Positions 1 through 6,317 of a DNA stretch of 9,841 nt are shown here, in pieces. Below the pieces are notes generated by a model. It saw only the letters and a list, made by a program, of their open reading frames with translations. It did not search any database and was not told the origin of the DNA. Source of the stretch: Actinobacteria bacterium UBA3120 (GTDB lineage: Bacteria; Actinomycetota; Actinomycetes; S36-B12); contig DEZY01000034.1 of NCBI GenBank assembly GCA_002365735.1, positions 4,404 to 14,244 on the forward strand, read 5' to 3'. The first letter of the stretch is position 1. Each line of letters opens with the position of its first letter. Made by a program: the position numbers and the translations under genes.

Positions 1-927
1 GGTTGATGTGTCCGCCAAATCAAGTTGCAGCAGTGAAGTTACTAGACGCTCCAAACGCAATGACTCAGAGTTAATCCGAGCGAGCGCCCGGGCTTCAAGC
101 TCATTGGTTCCGCTCGGGTTGCCCTCGCCTCTTCCCATGAGCAATTCAACGTACCCGCGAATAACTGTAAGGGGAGTGCGAATTTCGTGGGACGCGTCCG
201 AGACAAATGTGCGCAGTCGATTTTCGGATTGCTCTACTGCATCCATGGAACGCGTGAGTGAATCCACCATTGAATTCATAGATTCACTCAGGACACCCAA
301 CTCGGTTCCCGGGGCACCTTCGGGCATCCGTTGATCTGTAGCACCGGCGGCGATCTCTCCGGCCGCCCGCACCATTTCATTGACCGGCCGGAAGGACCGT
401 CGAACCGTAAACCAGGCGATGAGTGCACCAAATATGGTGGATGCGAGGACGATGACCAGAGTGCGCCACGCAATTGAGTTTAAAGAATTTTGGTAATCAT
501 CGAGTGAAGTTAAGGCAATCATGCGCCCGTTGGGGCGCAAATCCCGCCAAGCCGCCCGATAACTCTGATTGGTCTCGGGGTCAACGAAACTTGCGAACTT
601 CTCGGAGTCGGGAGTGAGCAGGCTTGCCGGGATAGCGGGCAATGGATCTGGATTCCTGGGTGGACCAGCCTGACGAATCCAGGTCATTTCCCCCTTGGCG
701 TTCACTTTTACTATAGCCACGGGATTAGGAAAATCATTGGCCCCCTTTTTTGACCCGAGGGGACCGGCCATCCGCATCCCCGTGCTGCCCATACTGGTCT
801 GCAATGTGGTATCGACTTGCTCAAGTTGAACAGACCCGACCGTCACGTAAGTGGCGAAACCGATAATGGCTGAGGTAAAGGCGATCAGCACAGCGGTCAG
901 TAAAGTAATGCGGAAGCGCAGGCTCAC
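1..927 (-). CDS. Sensor histidine kinase, N-terminal part (runs off the left edge)
   Basis: Membrane sensor kinase that would autophosphorylate on histidine and pass the phosphate to the response regulator encoded just upstream. 309 residues are visible. A first membrane helix lies at about residues 8-28, followed by an extracytoplasmic sensing region of about 125 residues. A second helix lies at about 154-175, then a HAMP linker. The dimerisation/phosphoacceptor motif SDASHEIRTPL follows, with the acceptor His at residue 247. The ATP-binding domain is outside the window. I chose GTG at 927, 13 bp after the regulator's stop codon. An in-frame GTG at 951 would overlap the regulator and add eight residues, and neither start has a convincing Shine-Dalgarno. 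The layout is that of actinobacterial OmpR-type kinases (MprB/TcrY-like). The signal sensed is unknown. The family call is firm. Confidence 0.93.
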   Translation of the reverse strand, partial: MSLRFRITLLTAVLIAFTSAIIGFATYVTVGSVQLEQVDTTLQTSMGSTGMRMAGPLGSKKGANDFPNPVAIVKVNAKGEMTWIRQAGPPRNPDPLPAIPASLLTPDSEKFASFVDPETNQSYRAAWRDLRPNGRMIALTSLDDYQNSLNSIAWRTLVIVLASTIFGALIAWFTVRRSFRPVNEMVRAAGEIAAGATDQRMPEGAPGTELGVLSESMNSMVDSLTRSMDAVEQSENRLRTFVSDASHEIRTPLTVIRGYVELLMGRGEGNPSGTNELEARALARINSESLRLERLVTSLLQLDLADTST

Positions 928-940
928 GGTGTGCCCGCGC

Positions 941-1621
941 TCACTGTGCACTCATACACTGGTAGCCGACGCCTCGAACTGTGCGCAGGTTTATGGCAGG
1001 CCCCAGTTTTTTGCGAAGATAGGAGACGTAGGTCTCAACAACATTAGGGTCGGCAAATTTATCTGTGCCCCATACTTCATTCAAAATTTGGTCTTTGCTC
1101 AAGACCTTGTTGGGGTTTTCCAAGAAGAGTTGTAGAAGGCGAAATTCAGTGGCCGAAAGATTCACTTCTTGACCCTCAATGGCTACTAGGTGCTGCTCAA
1201 CATCCATTGACAGGATCCCGCTGCTCAAGTCTGAAGACTCGGGCAATTGGGTGGTGGATCTTTTAAGAACCGCGTTAATTCTTAGTGTCAATTCCTCGAT
1301 GCCAAAAGGCTTGCGCACAAAGTCGTCGGCGCCTAAGTCAAATCCCTTTTTTACATCCTCGCGGTCAAGGCGTGCGGTGAGAATGATGACGGGAATCCTA
1401 TTTCCGGATGAACGTAATTTTTCCAACACGGCAAAGCCGTCCATTACCGGCATGTTTACGTCGAGCACAACCAAGTCAATCGAGTTTTCGCGAATCAGAT
1501 TCAACGCCTGCATGCCGTGGTTGGCGGTAATCGTGTTGATGGACACCATGCTCAGGGCATCAACAATCAAATCCCGCACGCCGCCTTCGTCATCTACGAC
1601 TAAGACGAGAGGCGATTGCAT
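941..1621 (-). CDS. OmpR/PhoB-family response regulator
   Basis: Cytoplasmic transcription factor of 226 residues, full length for the family. The receiver domain (about 1-120) has the acidic pair D10/D11, the phosphoacceptor D54 in the LDVNMP motif, T82 and K104 (RKPF). The C-terminal winged-helix domain (about 130-226) has the typical LSATEFRLL, VLSKDQIL and TVRGVGYQ blocks. The ATG at 1621 is preceded by AGAAAG as a modest ribosome-binding site. The partner kinase follows 13 bp downstream. Upstream are a strong hairpin and the gene for a secreted His-rich protein, so the regulator is either read through from there or has a promoter within a very short gap. The target genes are unknown. The neighbouring secreted protein is the obvious candidate, by position only. 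Confidence 0.96.
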   Translation of the reverse strand: MQSPLVLVVDDEGGVRDLIVDALSMVSINTITANHGMQALNLIRENSIDLVVLDVNMPVMDGFAVLEKLRSSGNRIPVIILTARLDREDVKKGFDLGADDFVRKPFGIEELTLRINAVLKRSTTQLPESSDLSSGILSMDVEQHLVAIEGQEVNLSATEFRLLQLFLENPNKVLSKDQILNEVWGTDKFADPNVVETYVSYLRKKLGPAINLRTVRGVGYQCMSAQ

Positions 1622-1645
1622 GCTACTACTTTCTGCTAGTTGATG

Positions 1646-1687
1646 CGCTAAGGTGCGGGGAGCATTAACGCTCCCCGCACCTTAGCG
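1646..1687 (-). terminator. Strong 18-bp hairpin without a clear U-tract (terminator or attenuator)
   Basis: Positions 1646-1663 and 1670-1687 are perfectly complementary (18 bp, G+C rich, 6-nt loop). The hairpin lies between the stop of the His-rich secreted protein and the response regulator. On the minus strand it is followed by a mixed sequence, not a run of T, so it is not a textbook intrinsic terminator. It may reduce read-through into the two-component genes or stabilise the 3' end of the upstream mRNA. Confidence 0.6.
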
Positions 1688-1712
1688 GTTACGAATCTGA
1701 ATGCTTCCGTGA

Positions 1713-2330
1713 TTACGCGGAAGCGGCTGAGCTTTGGGTACCGTCTGCAGCGTCTTTGTCTGCGCCATGACCGTGACCGCCCTTCTTGCCGTGACCGCCC
1801 TTCTTGCCGTGACCGCCCTTTGAGCCTCTTTCGCCTTCAGCGGGCTTGGCGGCGGTGATTGCATCTGCCTGAGTCTGGGTGATTGTTCCGTTTGCAACGA
1901 GTGCGCTCATTACGGATGCGAATTTCGAGTCCATATCTGGCTTGTCAGCACCTTTGACCGCTACGTACAGAGCTTTTGCCTCTTCACGAGTCATGTCACC
2001 GGATTTGACCAAGTCCTTAATGCCGCCCCTGCTGGAAAGTGCATCAGCTTGAGCCTGGGTGATGGTCCCGGCTGCAACAAGAGTCTTTAGATGGTCGGCT
2101 TTAGTTGCTTCGCGGGCAGCCATAAGTGCCTCTTTAACGGTTGTGGCTTGCTCAGATGTCAATGTGCCTTCGGTGACGAGGGCTGCGACTGGGCCTTTGC
2201 CTCGGTCTTTGCCACCTTCTTTATCCGCTGAGCCAACAGCGTTACCCACGCCAGCGAGTGCGCCAACCGTGAGTGCAGCAACGCCTGCGCCGGCACCGAT
2301 CCGGGTCATCCATTTCGTATGTGCGCTCAT
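1713..2330 (-). CDS. Secreted/membrane-anchored four-repeat protein with His-Gly-Lys tail
   Basis: I do not recognise a named family for this 205-residue protein. A short basic start and a hydrophobic stretch at about 11-33 look like a signal peptide or anchor. The body has four copies of a short motif, LV-x-x-G-(T/D)-(I/L/M)-T-x-x-(Q/E)-A, starting near residues 51, 84, 107 and 144. Each probably begins a helix. The C-terminal part (169-189) is built of GGHGKK units with His at 174, 180, 186 and 188, which could bind metal ions or polyanions. The ATG at 2330 is supported by a good AAGGAG Shine-Dalgarno 6 nt away. The two-component genes follow downstream on the same strand, so a link with envelope or metal sensing is plausible but inferred only from position. 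A possible -35 TTGCAT lies upstream, with a poor -10. Confidence 0.85.
   Translation of the reverse strand: MSAHTKWMTRIGAGAGVAALTVGALAGVGNAVGSADKEGGKDRGKGPVAALVTEGTLTSEQATTVKEALMAAREATKADHLKTLVAAGTITQAQADALSSRGGIKDLVKSGDMTREEAKALYVAVKGADKPDMDSKFASVMSALVANGTITQTQADAITAAKPAEGERGSKGGHGKKGGHGKKGGHGHGADKDAADGTQSSAASA
1771..1820 (-). repeat. 18-bp tandem repeat, about 2.8 copies, inside the His-rich tail
   Basis: The plus-strand unit ccgtgaccgcccttcttg occurs at 1771-1788 and again exactly at 1789-1806. A third, partial copy matches for 14 bases from 1807. Each unit encodes six residues (a GGHGKK permutation). Identity at the DNA level suggests recent slippage expansion. Confidence 0.9.
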
Positions 2331-2336
2331 GAGAGC

Positions 2337-2342
2337 TCCTTT
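2337..2342 (-). promoter_or_regulatory. Shine-Dalgarno AAGGAG for the His-rich secreted protein
   Basis: The minus strand reads AAGGAG followed by 6 nt and then the ATG at 2330. This fixes that start codon and contrasts with the several starts in this window that lack any ribosome-binding site. Confidence 0.85.
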
Positions 2343-2442
2343 GTCTTGGGATGCGGTTTGTGTGCATCTTTTTCTTAAGTAGCCATAGAGTCACATGCAA
2401 TCTTGGGAAGACCCTGAGATGAACCTGTGGGTTTGCTGTGAA

Positions 2443-3213
2443 CTAATGAGTGACTATCTGCAGTGTGGGTAACCCGGGTGTCAACATGTCCAAATCTGCC
2501 GTAAACCCCAATTTTGTGAAGAAGTCAGCGATTCGCTCAACTTTCGTGGGGAATTTACCGGAAGACAGGCAGGCCGCCCGCACCAGATCGCCTTTGGTGG
2601 CTTTGTTGAAATGGGTGACCGGCTTGAGAACCCCATTGACGCTGGTGAGGACTTTCACGCTCACAATCGGCTGATCCAGCTGCTTGGCGGGCGCGAGTTT
2701 CTCGTAACTGCCGGACCGCAGGTCCAGAATCAATTCATGCCCATTTTGTGCCAGTGCTCCCAGCAGATCAGTTTTCCAGTAGGCGGCCAGAGAACCGATG
2801 GCCGGAATTACTGACCCTCCGCTGAGTCGGTACGCCGGGATCGGATCTGCCGGGGTCACAAAGCCAAAAAGGGCTGAGGAGATCAGGATGCTGGCGTCAG
2901 CTCGCGCACGTGCAGGTGTATTTAAGGTGCCGTATCCCAAGTGGTCGTAGAGAACTCCCGTGTAGATCTGGATCGCGGGAGCGCAATGTGCCTTCACTAA
3001 TTCGGCATTGTTCGCGAGTAGATCACTTTGTTTGGGGCCAAGATCGAGTGCTTTGGCTGCAAGTTCCGGCTGGTTCGTACAAAAAATTTGCAGGGCTTTC
3101 ATCAAGTCAAGGCGCTTCTCATTGAGTTCTGGGAACACCAATTTCGTCGGTGCAAACTTCGGCCCGTTGCTTGCCGGGGTTTTGCCCTCACTTGGTGGCA
3201 ACAGAAAGATCAC
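2443..3213 (-). CDS. yaaA: Peroxide stress protein YaaA (UPF0246 family)
   Basis: 256 residues, the usual family length. It begins with the hallmark ILLPPSEGK-like sequence (FLLPPSEGK, residues 3-11). It contains the YTGVLYDHL block (about 84-92), YRLSGGS (about 127-133), ELILDLRSGSY (about 160-170) and FNKATKGDLVRA near 202-213. These are the conserved YaaA motifs. In E. coli, YaaA is induced by hydrogen peroxide and lowers damage by limiting intracellular free iron; the protein binds DNA in vitro. The start is a GTG at 3213 with no clear Shine-Dalgarno but a TAGGCT -10-like box 6 nt before it, so the mRNA may be leaderless. The gene is divergent from rnpB. The 112 bp downstream, before the next gene, holds no convincing terminator. 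Confidence 0.95.
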   Translation of the reverse strand: MIFLLPPSEGKTPASNGPKFAPTKLVFPELNEKRLDLMKALQIFCTNQPELAAKALDLGPKQSDLLANNAELVKAHCAPAIQIYTGVLYDHLGYGTLNTPARARADASILISSALFGFVTPADPIPAYRLSGGSVIPAIGSLAAYWKTDLLGALAQNGHELILDLRSGSYEKLAPAKQLDQPIVSVKVLTSVNGVLKPVTHFNKATKGDLVRAACLSSGKFPTKVERIADFFTKLGFTADLDMLTPGLPTLQIVTH

Positions 3214-3219
3214 GCGTAG

Positions 3220-3225
3220 AGCCTA
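3220..3225 (-). promoter_or_regulatory. -10 box of yaaA, leaderless arrangement
   Basis: TAGGCT on the minus strand fits the actinobacterial TANNNT pattern. It ends 6 nt before the GTG start at 3213, which would put transcription start on the start codon. No -35 is obvious. Inferred from sequence only. Confidence 0.45.
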
Positions 3226-3268
3226 TTCCGGAAATCGAGGCAGCCGATACTCCGGACCGCTGACGGCG

Positions 3269-3274
3269 TAGCCT
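3269..3274 (+). promoter_or_regulatory. -10 box of rnpB
   Basis: TAGCCT (TANNNT type) ends 7 nt before G3282, the first base of the predicted P1 helix. This agrees with transcription starting at the mature 5' end of the RNA. A matching -35 is not clear. Confidence 0.45.
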
Positions 3275-3281
3275 GTGCCAT

Positions 3282-3652
3282 GAACGAGTCGGTCGGGTGA
3301 TCGCGGCATGCAAGTGTCGAGGAAAGTCCGGACTTCATAGAGCAGGGTGGTGGGTAACGCCCACCCGGAGTGATCCGCGGGAAAGTGCCACAGAAAACAG
3401 ACCGCCAAGGGAAACCTTGGTAAGGGTGAAACGGTGGTGTAAGAGACCACCAGTGGTGCAGGTGACTGCATCAGCTTGGTAAACCCCACCCGAAGCAAGG
3501 TCAAAAGGGTCGGCTTGCCGGCCCAAGCAGACGGGCTGCTCGCCTCATGTTTGCTGGTAGACCGCACGAGGCTGCTGGTAACAGCGGTCCCAGATGGATG
3601 ATCATCATCTGTTAACTCAGATACAGGATCCGGCTTACAGACCGGCTCGTTC
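3282..3652 (+). ncRNA. rnpB: RNase P RNA (type A)
   Basis: Catalytic RNA that removes the 5' leader of tRNA precursors. The conserved regions appear in order. GAGGAAAGTCCG with the downstream CATAGAGCAGGGTG (from 3319) is the P4 5' strand. Next come the ACAGA-AACAGACCGCC segment (about 3391-3407), GGTAAGGGTGAAA (about 3419-3431), and GGTAAACCCCACCCGAAGCAAGGTCAAA (about 3478-3505). CCGGCTTA near 3630 is the P4 3' strand. The ends were set by P1: GAACGAGTCGGT at 3282 pairs with ACCGGCTCGTTC ending at 3652, with one G-U pair. The length is about 371 nt, normal for type A. The last conserved block deviates at one normally fixed base (see findings). Small open frames over this region are spurious. 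Confidence 0.97.
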
Positions 3653-3685
3653 CTTCTTTACCGCACTTCGCCTAACCAAAACAGA

Positions 3686-3691
3686 TACTAT
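3686..3691 (+). promoter_or_regulatory. -10 box of the four-helix membrane protein, leaderless arrangement
   Basis: TACTAT (TANNNT) ends 6 nt before the ATG at 3698. There is no Shine-Dalgarno between rnpB and the ATG, so a leaderless transcript is likely. Confidence 0.5.
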
Positions 3692-3697
3692 CCCGCC

Positions 3698-4159
3698 ATG
3701 AATAATGTGATTCCATCTGAGAAAAGCGTTCGCGGGACTGCCGCTGCAATGTTAGCCATCATGACCTCGGCATTCATTCTCGCTGTTGTTCAGGAACCCA
3801 CAGGCGACTGGGGTATCGATTCCTGGTTGTGGTTTGTGGCTTATCTGCTGCTATTTGCGCAATTCTGTTTCACGCTGATCAAAGGAAGACCCTTTACAAT
3901 GCCAATGTCGGGGTACGGGAGGCAGTACGAATCGTCCCGACTCAACAAAACCAAGAGTATGGCCCGGTTAGGCGCCTGGTTGCTTGGTGTCGCTGGAATC
4001 ATCACAATTGTTTTCCATGGTTTTATGGGATGGGATTCGACGGGAACTATGATCTTTGGGCTTCTTGCAGCCTTTTTTGTGCAGTCCGTGATGCAGTTTC
4101 GGTGGGCCGGTCAGGCCATTGCGGCTGTTGAAGGTATTGAGACCAGCGAGCAAGGCTGA
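3698..4159 (+). CDS. Small four-helix membrane protein, unknown function
   Basis: 153 residues that I cannot assign to a known family. Four hydrophobic helices are visible at about 13-31, 43-61, 89-108 and 116-133. The loop between helices 2 and 3 (about 62-88) is polar and basic, and the C-terminal tail is short and acidic. No catalytic or cofactor motif stands out. The ATG at 3698 is the first good start after rnpB and has a TACTAT box 6 nt upstream. A TetR-type regulator follows 112 bp downstream on the same strand, so the two could be regulated together, but this is only positional. Confidence 0.82.
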   Translation: MNNVIPSEKSVRGTAAAMLAIMTSAFILAVVQEPTGDWGIDSWLWFVAYLLLFAQFCFTLIKGRPFTMPMSGYGRQYESSRLNKTKSMARLGAWLLGVAGIITIVFHGFMGWDSTGTMIFGLLAAFFVQSVMQFRWAGQAIAAVEGIETSEQG

Positions 4160-4259
4160 CCCGGACACCGGGCTCGAGAACAAACTATCGGCGCAACCTG
4201 GGGAAACCGGCCGAGGAGTAGATCAAAACCCTGGGAGTGTGCAAAGGGAATTGTTAAGG

Positions 4260-4265
4260 CACAAT
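4260..4265 (+). promoter_or_regulatory. Possible -10 box of the TetR-family gene
   Basis: CACAAT ends 6 nt before the GTG at 4272, the same spacing as at yaaA, hmuT and the membrane protein gene. It departs from TANNNT at the first base. An AAGG lies 12 nt before the GTG, too far for an ideal Shine-Dalgarno. A weak call. Confidence 0.3.
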
Positions 4266-4271
4266 GGGGTC

Positions 4272-4844
4272 GTGCCCAAAATTAGCGCCCCGACTATCGC
4301 CGAACACCGTGAAGCACGGCGTGACGCGCTTTTGGCGGCCGCTGCACAGCTCATGCTCTCGGGAACCCCGTTCACGGTCGCCCAGGTTGCATCTGAAGTC
4401 GGGCTCTCTCGCTCCGCGGTGTACGAGTATTACGCGAGCGCCGCGGACCTCATTGCCGATGTCCTCGTCGACGAAATGGCTCTCTGGGTGGATGAAATAT
4501 CACCCATGGTGGAAGCAGAAAGTGAGCCACTTGCCCGAATCGAAACGTGGGTGCGTGGCGTCCTGGGATATGTGAAAGATGGACGCCATGTTCTGGTGAA
4601 ATCTGCCGGGTCTGTGGAATTACCAGAGGCCCGCAGGGTGCAGGTAACGTCCATGCACCGCGAGCTAGTTGCACCACTTGTACAGGCACTCACCGAGCTA
4701 GAAGTCTCCGATGTTCGCCAGTACTCGGCTTTTTGTTGGGGAGTTCTCGACAGCGCAATTACGCGCGTTGAATCACAAGGTTGTGATGCGGTCTCCGAAG
4801 GCGATGCCGTTATGGTATTTATCACTTCTGGTGTGGGTAAATAG
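4272..4844 (+). CDS. TetR/AcrR-family transcriptional regulator
   Basis: DNA-binding repressor type, 190 residues from the chosen GTG. The N-terminal domain has the classic TetR layout: helix 1 (about 12-30), then helix-turn-helix TVAQVASEVGLSRSAVYEYY (35-54), then the helix-4 region leading into DLIADVLVDEM. The remainder (about 70-190) is the variable ligand-binding and dimerisation part and gives no hint of the ligand. The frame is open upstream to 4119, but that would overlap the preceding gene with non-family sequence. GTG at 4272 gives a normal TetR N-terminus. The gene ends at a strong bidirectional terminator. Targets are unknown. The membrane protein just upstream is the nearest candidate. 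Confidence 0.93.
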   Translation: MPKISAPTIAEHREARRDALLAAAAQLMLSGTPFTVAQVASEVGLSRSAVYEYYASAADLIADVLVDEMALWVDEISPMVEAESEPLARIETWVRGVLGYVKDGRHVLVKSAGSVELPEARRVQVTSMHRELVAPLVQALTELEVSDVRQYSAFCWGVLDSAITRVESQGCDAVSEGDAVMVFITSGVGK

Positions 4845-4845
4845 C

Positions 4846-4887
4846 AAAAAAGGGGATACAGCGCATGAGCGCTGCACCCCCTTTTTT
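4846..4887. terminator. Bidirectional intrinsic terminator between TetR gene and secreted-protein operon
   Basis: An A6 run and GGGG (4846-4855) pair with CCCC and a T6 run (4878-4887). An inner CAGCGC/GCGCTG stem with an ATGA loop (4859-4874) sits inside. A 3+3 internal loop separates the two stems. T-tracts on both strands make it suitable for both convergent units. Confidence 0.93.
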
Positions 4888-4898
4888 AGTTCGTTCGA

Positions 4899-5672
4899 TT
4901 AACCCAACTTAAAACTGCGGGTGGCGACAAGTGGCTTGAAGTTGCGACCGCCCGTCGTCACGATCGTGATTGTGCAGGTTCCTGAGTCGGCGAGTGCAGT
5001 GATCTTGCCATCTCGCACCGAACAGTTGTCGCCCGTGATTGAAGGCGTCAAACCTGATCGCGTGGTCGCACTAAATGCCCGGCCATCTTCGGTGATCTTG
5101 GAGCTGGACTTTGGGCGCACCTTGACCTGATCTGTCTTACGATCTGCGCGCACCGACTTGAAGACCGTGGGAAAAACGCGAAGGTAATTTGGGTTGGCAC
5201 TCTCACGTCCAGCGCCAAGAATATATACGGCGCAGGCCCCCATACCTGGTGCAACTTCGGTGCGGCAGTCAACGGATGCATTCGCACTCGTTCCGGTTTG
5301 TGGATTCGGATTGGTTCCATAGAATTCACCGTTCACTTTGATCTTTGCAGTCAAGCTGGCCCGATCCGCAGCAGTTGCCGGGATGTAGACGAGTGAATCA
5401 GTTGAGCTATCGCACAGGGTTGGAGCAGATCGGGGATTCATCGGCACAGCGCAATGCAGCCCATAGAGTCCGACATTGGCGGGCAAGTTCGTGACCACAA
5501 CTGGTTGGACTGAACTTGTTTCCAATGCGACTAGCGGGGTCATATTGCTGGCACCGGCAACCGTTGCGTTGAAAGCACCTTCAGCTTGAGCGGGAGCGAC
5601 TGCAGTTGCACAGACAAGTCCTAACGCAGCTATGGCGGCCACCAGGTTCCCTGTTGTCTTCTTGTTGAGCAT
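4899..5672 (-). CDS. Secreted two-domain protein: neocarzinostatin-like domain plus Ig-like repeat
   Basis: 257 residues. A Sec signal peptide ends at about AQA-30. Residues 35-171 resemble the neocarzinostatin-type Ig fold also seen next door: a VGLYGLHC strand, paired cysteines 74/87 and 136/147 (VDCR...GAC), and a final hydrophobic strand. Residues 172-257 look like the short actinobacterial Ig-like repeat with the DSGTCTITI and RSFKL signatures and a Cys pair 217/233. No membrane anchor or sorting signal is present, so it is probably released or bound through partners. It is the second gene of an operon. The ATG at 5672 lies 14 nt after the stop of the first gene and has a strong AGAAGGAG. 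Its place across from hmuTUV suggests a haem-linked role, which is inference. The fold assignment is by motif only. Confidence 0.82.
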   Translation of the reverse strand: MLNKKTTGNLVAAIAALGLVCATAVAPAQAEGAFNATVAGASNMTPLVALETSSVQPVVVTNLPANVGLYGLHCAVPMNPRSAPTLCDSSTDSLVYIPATAADRASLTAKIKVNGEFYGTNPNPQTGTSANASVDCRTEVAPGMGACAVYILGAGRESANPNYLRVFPTVFKSVRADRKTDQVKVRPKSSSKITEDGRAFSATTRSGLTPSITGDNCSVRDGKITALADSGTCTITIVTTGGRNFKPLVATRSFKLG

Positions 5673-5676
5673 TTTT

Positions 5677-5684
5677 CTCCTTCT
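5677..5684 (-). promoter_or_regulatory. Shine-Dalgarno AGAAGGAG inside the secreted-protein operon
   Basis: AGAAGGAG lies 4 nt before the ATG at 5672, in the 14-nt gap after the upstream stop. It fixes the start and shows the second gene is translated from a joint mRNA. Confidence 0.88.
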
Positions 5685-5686
5685 AT

Positions 5687-6214
5687 TTATGTGAATGAAA
5701 CGGGAATGTAAAGATCTGCCCCACGGAATGAGGGTTTCGTGTGATCTGCGCGAGTCACTATTGAACAGGAAACATTCCTGCAGTCGATCTTGCCGATTTT
5801 GGGGCTGACCGTCAGCGTCACCGAAAATTTTCCGCGCTTACTAAATGGAATAGCAAGTGCGGATCCGTACGGAGGAGGATTCGAGGAAATCCAAGCTGAT
5901 GCCGGATCGCTGGCGGTCAGGTTAACCCCACCACCGCAGGGTCCGGGTGCTTTGGTTGAACCCTTCCTGGGAGTAACACATAAAGCGACATAGATTCCGA
6001 TACGTCGATCAAAACCTTTTCCTCGTACTTTAATTCGGGCGCCTGTTGAGGTCAGATTCTTTGTTGGCTTAACGGACAGTGTTGTATCGCCGCTTCTCGT
6101 GACCTTGGTGGGGACAGATGTTGCGCCCACTGAAGTAGCGCTCGCGGGAATCAGCAAAGCCCCACACACCAGTGAAGTGAGGGTGACACGAATAAGACCG
6201 CGTGATGAGAGCAC
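5687..6214 (-). CDS. Secreted neocarzinostatin-like (Ig-fold) protein next to haem importer
   Basis: 175 residues. A signal peptide spans about 1-31 with a hydrophobic core at 10-24. The mature part is a single domain of about 140 residues resembling the neocarzinostatin/chromoprotein fold. It has the glycine-rich strand VRGKGFD (63-69), IGIYVALC (72-79), two cysteine pairs (79/93 and 145/150, the latter as IDCRNVSC, close to the VDCTTAAC-type pair of neocarzinostatin), SAWISSNPP (106-114), and a C-terminal block TRADHT...YIPVSF. From memory, similar domains occur in secreted actinobacterial proteins of haem/HtaA loci; this needs a profile search. No HtaA domain is seen. The frame is open back to 6784, but that part is antisense to hmuT, so I start at GTG 6214, just after a TAATCT box. 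It is divergent from hmuT. Confidence 0.83.
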   Translation of the reverse strand: MLSSRGLIRVTLTSLVCGALLIPASATSVGATSVPTKVTRSGDTTLSVKPTKNLTSTGARIKVRGKGFDRRIGIYVALCVTPRKGSTKAPGPCGGGVNLTASDPASAWISSNPPPYGSALAIPFSKRGKFSVTLTVSPKIGKIDCRNVSCSIVTRADHTKPSFRGADLYIPVSFT

Positions 6215-6221
6215 GGTAGGA

Positions 6222-6227
6222 AGATTA
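6222..6227 (-). promoter_or_regulatory. -10 box of the secreted-protein operon
   Basis: TAATCT (TANNNT) on the minus strand ends 7 nt before the GTG at 6214, with no Shine-Dalgarno in between. A leaderless first gene is likely. The -35 position is not recognisable, which would fit an activator-dependent promoter. Confidence 0.45.
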
Positions 6228-6234
6228 AGCAAAC

Positions 6235-6298
6235 AAAAAAATGCCCGCCTGACACACTGTCGGCCGTTCCCGACAGCGTGCCGGGACCGCAATCGGGC
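6235..6298 (-). terminator. Possible branched terminator on the minus strand
   Basis: On the minus strand a GCCCG/CGGGC outer stem (6294-6298 with 6243-6247) encloses the inner hairpin of 6253-6280 and is followed by a run of seven T (6241-6235). It could stop antisense transcription that enters from hmuT. It overlaps the candidate operator, so only one of the two readings need hold. Confidence 0.3.
6253..6280. promoter_or_regulatory. Inverted repeat, candidate operator shared by both divergent haem promoters
   Basis: CACACTGTCGG at 6253-6263 is the reverse complement of 6270-6280 except for one base, with a 6-nt spacer. The centre (6266.5) lies 51.5 bp from the hmuT start and 52.5 bp from the opposite gene's start. 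This is a typical place for one dimeric regulator acting on both promoters. The regulator is unknown. Confidence 0.5.
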
Positions 6299-6305
6299 TT
6301 GCCTC

Positions 6306-6311
6306 AATAAT
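6306..6311 (+). promoter_or_regulatory. -10 box of hmuTUV, leaderless arrangement
   Basis: AATAAT ends 6 nt before the GTG of hmuT at 6318. GGGACC, 17 nt upstream, is a poor -35. No Shine-Dalgarno precedes the GTG. Confidence 0.45.
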
Positions 6312-6317
6312 GTACCT

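Noticed and set aside
851..1135. Plus-strand open frame across 851-1135
   Set aside because: It is antisense to the response regulator and kinase, which have intact family motifs.
1682..1897. 71-codon frame with AVTARR repeats
   Set aside because: It is the out-of-frame reading of the 18-bp tandem repeat in the His-rich protein gene.
3223..3567. Open frames on both strands across 3223-3567
   Set aside because: They lie over rnpB and its promoter; the conserved RNA elements explain the region.
4119..4271. Upstream extension of the TetR gene from TTG
   Set aside because: It overlaps the membrane protein gene, and the TetR N-terminus fits the GTG at 4272.
6099..6317. N-terminal extension of hmuT
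   Set aside because: It is antisense to the secreted protein gene; the lipoprotein signal begins right after GTG 6318.
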